Assembly: GCA_949316235.1 (NCBI GenBank)
Contig: OX438745.1
Coordinates: 4,221,001 to 4,285,000 of the forward strand
DNA length: 64,000 nt
Source of the DNA: Oegoconia quadripuncta
Lineage: Eukaryota > Arthropoda > Insecta > Lepidoptera > Autostichidae
Direction of reading: 5' to 3'
Shown piece after piece: positions 58,957-64,000 of the stretch; within the stretch, counting starts at the first letter, position 1; each line of letters begins with the position of its first letter. Made by a program: the position numbers and the translations under genes. The notes under the pieces were generated by a model, which did no database searches, was not told the origin of the DNA, and worked only from the letters and a program-made list of their open reading frames with translations.

Positions 58957-59694
58957 GAAAAAGGTATGCTGAGATGGTTTGTACATGTGGAGAGGATGAA
59001 TGAACGAAGACTAACGAAAGTGAATATAATATGAGATGCGAATGTGGATGGTAGTGTTGATAGGGGAGACCAAGGAGAACGTACCATGATCAAATCGGCG
59101 ACGTCTTAAGAAAGGCCAAATCAAGGGTACCCTAAACCGACGAGCATGTATGAACAATCTTATGAGAGTGAATGAAGCAGAAGCAGGTGTGGCAGGATCG
59201 TAGCAAGTGGAAGTCTGTGGTCTCTGCCTACCCCTACGGGAAACTATATAAGTAATAAATGCTGTTTGTTAGTCTAGTTGGCGTGAATGCATTAAGTTTA
59301 AAATAAGCTATTGTTTGGGTTATTTAGTCATTATAAGTAAACACAAAAATGTCCCAATAATTATAAGAAAATTAACATTTAAACACAACACTACATTTAA
59401 ACACAACACTACATTCACGGCAACTAAAACTATAAACTGGAAATTTAGATAAACCAATGATATAATGATAAACCATCCTCATAGACTCAAACTAACTGTT
59501 TTAATAGCTAAATATCTTCGAAACAACTTAACGGATTTCCAACAAACAAATATAAAACGAGAAATATTTAATAATATAATAATTAATATAAAAAATTAGA
59601 AAATTATGATATCATTGAAATAAACTGTGTTGAAAGCTAAATATCTTCGAAAACGCTTTACTGTTTAATATAAAAATATCTTTATTTTTTGACT

Positions 59695-60000
59695 TTGACA
59701 GGGTATACAATTAAAATAGTCTTTACATTTGTTAAGCTACTGCTTGTTCAAAAGACAATTTTCCCCTGAGAAGAACAAGCGAGAAAGTCGAAGGGTTGCT
59801 CATTAAAACTGGTTTTTATATTACAAAAAGGCAGAATAATATTACATTATTAATTGTAAAATAGCCTGCCGTGCAAACAAGCTGGTTATGTCAAAAGAAA
59901 ATCGTCTTTGGATATAACATCATCTAAATAGTCTGATATTTTATAATATGCTTTCTCAATAACTTTTGTCTAAAATCTTTAAATTTATTTAAAGGAAGAT
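59695..60000 (-). pseudogene. LINE X 3' end, copy 3
   Basis: Minus reading gives NKFKDF, a 4-base deletion, then AYYKISDYLDDVISKDDFLL and a stop, then CTTGTTCTTCTCAGGGG. Same family as 860-1140. Confidence 0.65.
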
Positions 60001-60359
60001 TTTGTATATCAATGAAAATTTAAAAAACGTATGCATATCCCTATAATTTGTTTCTTGTGTTGACATCATGTTTATCACATGATGCTATCTATTTTTTAAC
60101 ATTTATTAGATTTTCAAAAATTTACTGTGACGTAAAGGTTATATTATAATCTTTAATTACACAATCTCTAAGTGAAGTAATTATGCATTGTACGAAAACG
60201 AAGTAGAGTTAGTTTTAGATAACTATAAAAGACGTGCTGCAGTTTCTGGGTGCCGGGTCGTTTCTATCAGAGAAGTGTATGGTCGTATCCTATCTCTTCC
60301 CGTGGGTACAAGGCGACTGAGAAAACAGGATTGACGAGCAATGATAGCATAATGTGAAA

Positions 60360-60709
60360 TATACCGGTTGAGTTTTTTTACCGTAAGGAAAAAAATAGGG
60401 CATATTAGGTAAATGAATTTTGATTTTCGAAATCGCATAAGCCGGGCTTAGAATGATAATGCGACTGGCGTGATTCGCGGGGTTCCTGTCATGCGAAATT
60501 TATTTGGTACTCATATTTTCTCCAAGTTTTCTTTATTTATTTAATTTTAATGATGTAATTATGTGGAATAGGCTACAAACGCGACCGTCAACTGACACAA
60601 TTAACGCTTTATTCGATGATGAAAAAAAAAAAAAACTACCTATACCTTCTATTTCAATTACCTAATATGCCCTATTTTTTCCTTACGGTAAAAAAACTCA
60701 TCTAGTATA
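60360..60709. mobile_element. MITE family T, copy 3, most symmetric
   Basis: TATACCGGTTGAGTTTTTTT and AAAAAACTCATCTAGTATA, with inner CCGTAAGGAAAAAAATAGGG and CCCTATTTTTTCCTTACGG. Length 350 bp. The 60270-60345 flank has CTCTTCCCGTGGGTACAAGG, a common lepidopteran LINE string. Confidence 0.8.
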
Positions 60710-61434
60710 ATAACTTATTTCATACTACGACAGTGTCTATTCATTTTTGTTTCAATGCTATACATACCTACTTTAGGTTCATTTGTTCATCAAATATGGC
60801 CGCTTACCCACAATTGGCGATTAATATGATCGAATTACAACAGGAAAGTGTTACAAATTCCGTTTTTAGAACCTATTTACCTAGTTTTGAACTGGGCTAC
60901 AAGGAAATCGTTTCGTGAATTTTATACCTACGAGTAACTATTTTATGGATATAACAAAAAAACTTGTCAATGTACTGTCAAGCACAAAATCAATATAACC
61001 ATTTAATTCAATAACGTTCTATACAATCTAAAGTCGATATAATGCTACTTTCCTTGAACTTTAATTGTTACAACCGTCTTTTCGTAATAATAGTCTCCAT
61101 TTACCTAATTTCTACATAACTCCGATTACCACTCTGTCACCTATTCGTCCCTCTTTCCTTCACCTATCTCTAGAGTTTTCTACCTTTAAGGTGCATAACT
61201 AGGATCGCGCCTAATTAACGGCGTAAGTAGAACCTGGCACCTCCTATCCTTATTTGCCTTACTCCGAGCAAGCGAGGTAATACCGGAGCCGACAGATTAT
61301 TTTCTATTGCTCCTCGTGGGACCAAAATGAGTAGACAAAACGTTTTAATACTAATAATATTATATACCTATACTCTTGTGACAAAAATGATACAAATTTC
61401 CTACCGATGTCAGATTTTTCCGAAATCGTAAAAG
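60710..61434. other. No recognised gene or repeat
   Basis: AT-rich, with a GC-richer patch at 61195-61325 (GGATCGCGCC, GGTAATACCGG). Confidence 0.4.
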
Positions 61435-61545
61435 CTAGATATCTGCAAGAGCCGGGTGAAGCAGCCTTTTACGGAAATCTCGTACTTCGTCTTCGACCAC
61501 ATGTCACTTTTAATCCGTCAGGTGAGATTGTACTATAATACGTAG
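61435..61545 (+). repeat. LINE Y 3' scrap
   Basis: CGTACTTCGTCTTCGACCAC, ATGTCACTTTTAATCCGTCA, GGTGAGATTGTACTA follow the tail of LINE Y. Confidence 0.5.
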
Positions 61546-61907
61546 TCAATCAATCTTAAAAAAATGTCGTCTTTTAGTCACTCATTGGTATCAATTTTGT
61601 CATCATCATTAATTTCAGTCAATTGGAGAAGGATTTTTGGCCGTAAACCAGCTAGACGACCAATAATTAAATTCTATGTCACATAAAGAAATGAACCCAG
61701 CACTACCCTCCTCTAATTTAGCACACAATGATGACGACATGACATTGAGTCATATCACTTTAATTTATTTCGTTCATAAATTATAACCTCAAAAGGATCA
61801 CTTTATATTTAGTTGACGTTTCTACACGTGTTTTCTCCTAATCTCTAACCATTCAGAAAGTTGTATTAAACAACTATAGTAACAGAACTGCCAAAATTAA
61901 AAGGTAA

Positions 61908-62103
61908 TTTCATCAACCATTAGATTATTGGACCGTGGTAATCTCAACGTAAAGTTATCATAAAAGTCAACCATTGGATTGTTCGACCATCGTAACCTCA
62001 ACGTGAAGTCATCATAAAGTCAATCACTGGATTATTCGACCATCGTAACCTCAACGTCAAGTCGTTATTAGTCAACTACTGGATTATTCGGCCATCGTAA
62101 CCT
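61908..62103. repeat. ~54-bp tandem repeat, about 4 units
   Basis: Units share AAGTCAACCATTGGATTNTT, CGACCATCGTAACCTCAACG and GTCATCATAA. Drift is graded from first to last. Confidence 0.85.
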
Positions 62104-63389
62104 ATAATCGTTATCATACTGCAAACTTTGAAAGAATATCGTTGTTGTAGGGGCTAATATTGTGTCCATTCCTAAATCGTATTTGGCTGCAGTGCCTGAC
62201 TGTACTCGACTCGGCTGACACATGGTCACGTGGTGCTGCCGCACTAAACAATCCGTTAGTTAATATTCAAGGTGGACGTGATTAGCTAAACCTCAAGGTG
62301 AGCCCTACTCATATACCTACTAGTGTTTTAAATAAGAAAAAATAATGCTCCATAGAGTTTATAAATTGTGTGTTTACAGTGGAATGGTATGTCAAAAATT
62401 GGATTCGTTTATTAAGTTAGCTACAGAGAGCAGTGGCTCTAATGGTTTCGTGTAAATAGTGCATGCGTTTGTCAGTTTTGGGAGAACTTGTCTTTTGCAC
62501 TGTTGTGCGGTTAAATCAGCCGATAAATCCACTATGCGAACATAAACGTGCGTGATGCTAGAATTCATACGGTGGTAAATTCACAATGTCGAAGATTGTA
62601 TTGAAAAAAGAAAAAAAATTGAGAATATTTTTAGAAAGCACGTGTTGCTGGAATCATCATTCTCTTAAGCAGAGACTGTTTTATTCATGATTATAATTTA
62701 TTTACCAAAAAACTGTGCATAAAGAGTGCCACCGAAAAATATGAGTCCCATAAATTCTTTAAAAAACAACGAAGTTGTTTAGATATCTTTCTGTAAAGTC
62801 GCAGCGCACACGACCCACGTTTTGTTGAGACAGGGTGACTCAAAGTAGTGACCTGGAACCTGGTTCCAGGGCCTTTTTTCCTCTTTTTCAGTATGTTTTT
62901 ATTAATATCTAGGTATTATTATGTCCTCTATTGTAAAATAAGTTCGTTATATGGCTAAATGCAAATACGCTTGCAACTATTCACTTGCAATCTATATAGA
63001 TTCAATTTACATACATATGATTTTTTTTTATCTAAATTTATTAGAGAGGGATTTTTTATATGTCACCCTCATAGTGGCTCTCTTACATTAGGTTACCTAA
63101 TAAATATACATACATGTACCACATGACTATAGTTAGGTAGTTCTATTACAAAAGTAAATTTTAACCAATTCATGCAGCTTCTTGGCCACTCCAGAATCTG
63201 GAGTAGACAGGAGCCTGTTTACTGTACCTATACATTATAATTTCTTAAACCGAGTTGTCGCCATAATACCTCGTTTCGCCCGCATTCCATTGTAATATGA
63301 AAGACATCTTCGACGACTCCACATTGGCTACAATTGGGAGACGTGGGGCGACAATCAGATCTTGTCGATTAATTGTGCATAAATTAAAC
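62104..63389. other. No recognised gene; one E-box rich patch
   Basis: 62190-62300 is GC-richer with GGTCACGTGGTGCTGCC. CCTGGAACCTGGTTCCAGG near 62851 is a near-perfect palindrome. No exon is supported. Confidence 0.4.
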
Positions 63390-63397
63390 CACGGGAC

Positions 63398-63844
63398 ATG
63401 AGGAAGTGCAGGTTGGATAGTTTTATACCAAATCCCCTTACTCGTCGTCCAAATACTCGGACCACATTTCACATATTAATTAAAAAAATACTTAGTATGT
63501 TGGCTGGGGTCTCACACAGACTGACTCGATGGCTGGATTCACCTTTGGTTTGGTCACAATCCCACCTACATTTTATCGATACTAAATTGATCTCAGTAAA
63601 TATTATCTTATTCCACCATCGCCTCTCCATCTTCGGATTACTACGCGTCGGAAGGGATTCCATTTATAATGCAAATAGCCAAGGCATGGAACTCCCTTTC
63701 GGCGTCAGCCTATCCTGAATCCTACAACCTTAGGATCTTCAAAAGCAGAATGAATAAACTGGAATCGCGTGCTTCATCTTCGACCACTTCGTCACTTTCC
63801 ATCAGGTGAAATTGTGGTCAAACGTGTATCCAACTTAAAAAAAA
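63398..63844 (+). pseudogene. LINE Y 3' end, plus copy
   Basis: Reads HHRLSIFGLLRVGRDSIYNA, a frame change, then AWNSLSASAYPESYNLRIFK, SRMNKLESRASSSTT and a stop at 63807-63809, followed by GAAATTGTGGTCAAACGTG and an A run. It is a non-LTR reverse-transcriptase C-terminus, decayed upstream. Confidence 0.75.
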
Positions 63845-64000
63845 TTGAAGACTTCCCAGAAAAAAAAAACGGATGTACATAGCAATAAAACAGTAGATTT
63901 TACAATTGCCTATTACTTCAGCCATTGTCACACGAAGGTTGATTTTGATACGAACCGATTTTCCTGCCGCTGTCCTAACGTTTATTTTCCACTCTGTTCG

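Larger units (their letters stand above)
57751..59250 (+). pseudogene. RTE-type LINE polymerase fragment, interrupted
   Basis: 57751-57899 reads GSECWVWQKKNESRINAVEM and, after a stop, RIRNSVIRELSSVKDDVV. It resumes at 58957 with EKGMLRWFVHVERMNERRLT and runs to the 3' end GATCGTAGCAAGTGGAAGTC. The order (VEMRSLR, RxxNxxIRE, MLRWFGHVERM) is that of RTE endonuclease/reverse transcriptases. The ~1.06 kb between is a later insertion. Multiple stops make it a relic. Confidence 0.75.

Noticed and set aside
57992..58972. Two similar frames beginning MFFFSHLSRF on opposite strands
   Set aside because: They are the two arms of the foldback element reading out into flanking LINE sequence, not a gene pair.
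1..64000. CRISPR array, bacterial operon or prophage
   Set aside because: No regular spacer array, no ribosome-binding sites with coding runs; repeats and splice sites show a eukaryotic genome.

Overview
The window is AT-rich eukaryotic genomic DNA, almost certainly from a moth or butterfly (Lepidoptera). It holds many tRNA-derived SINEs with intact B boxes, RTE-type and other LINE 3' ends, Helitron-like pieces with the short GC hairpin common in Lepidoptera, and abundant TIR elements (MITEs). There are no bacterial-style operons. Nearly every long reading frame lies in a repeat or in AT-rich filler. The species cannot be read from the sequence.

Host coding content is sparse. The best host exon is on the + strand at 45195-45589: 395 nt, acceptor phase 1, donor phase 0, much richer in GC than its surroundings. 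Its product contains LERVAEELMGRRKWKLY and CYFCVDG, which I recall as the N-terminal region of the ecdysone-response factor E93 (Eip93F / Mblk-1, LCOR-like family). If so, the whole window is two large E93 introns around one early coding exon. No other E93 exon was found. A second gene lies on the minus strand at about 39.36-41.68 kb. It has three exons with matching splice phases and a SAM-like N-terminal domain. A minus-strand frame with a membrane helix at 15831-16136 is a weaker candidate.

Layout: 0-5 kb, LINE ends, a tRNA-like SINE and a TIR element split by a short retro-insertion. 5-12 kb, TG microsatellite, a 31-bp minisatellite, and a Harbinger-like MITE carrying a nested LINE. 12-20 kb, SINEs and MITEs, several nested in each other. 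20-36 kb, mostly plain intron with scattered SINEs and LINE tails. 36.2-43.2 kb, an apparent ~7.0 kb DNA element: identical short inverted ends (CACTGAAAAAAATG, flanked by TA), subterminal tandem repeats at both ends including a dimeric higher-order array, several large palindromes, and the antisense SAM-domain gene. 43-46 kb, RTE fragment, paired SINEs, a 47-bp direct repeat, then the E93-like exon. 46-57 kb, repeats, a 200-bp tandem duplication, a hAT-like insertion with 8-bp target duplication, and GC-rich islands that may be regulatory. 57.7-59.3 kb, a three-layer nest: RTE fragment, antisense LINE fragment, and a 688-bp foldback element with 268-bp arms. 59-64 kb, more LINE and MITE copies and a ~54-bp tandem repeat.

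The strongest candidate for something undescribed is the 36.2-43.2 kb element. Next are the young foldback and the two independent tandem arrays in which two monomer types tend to alternate.
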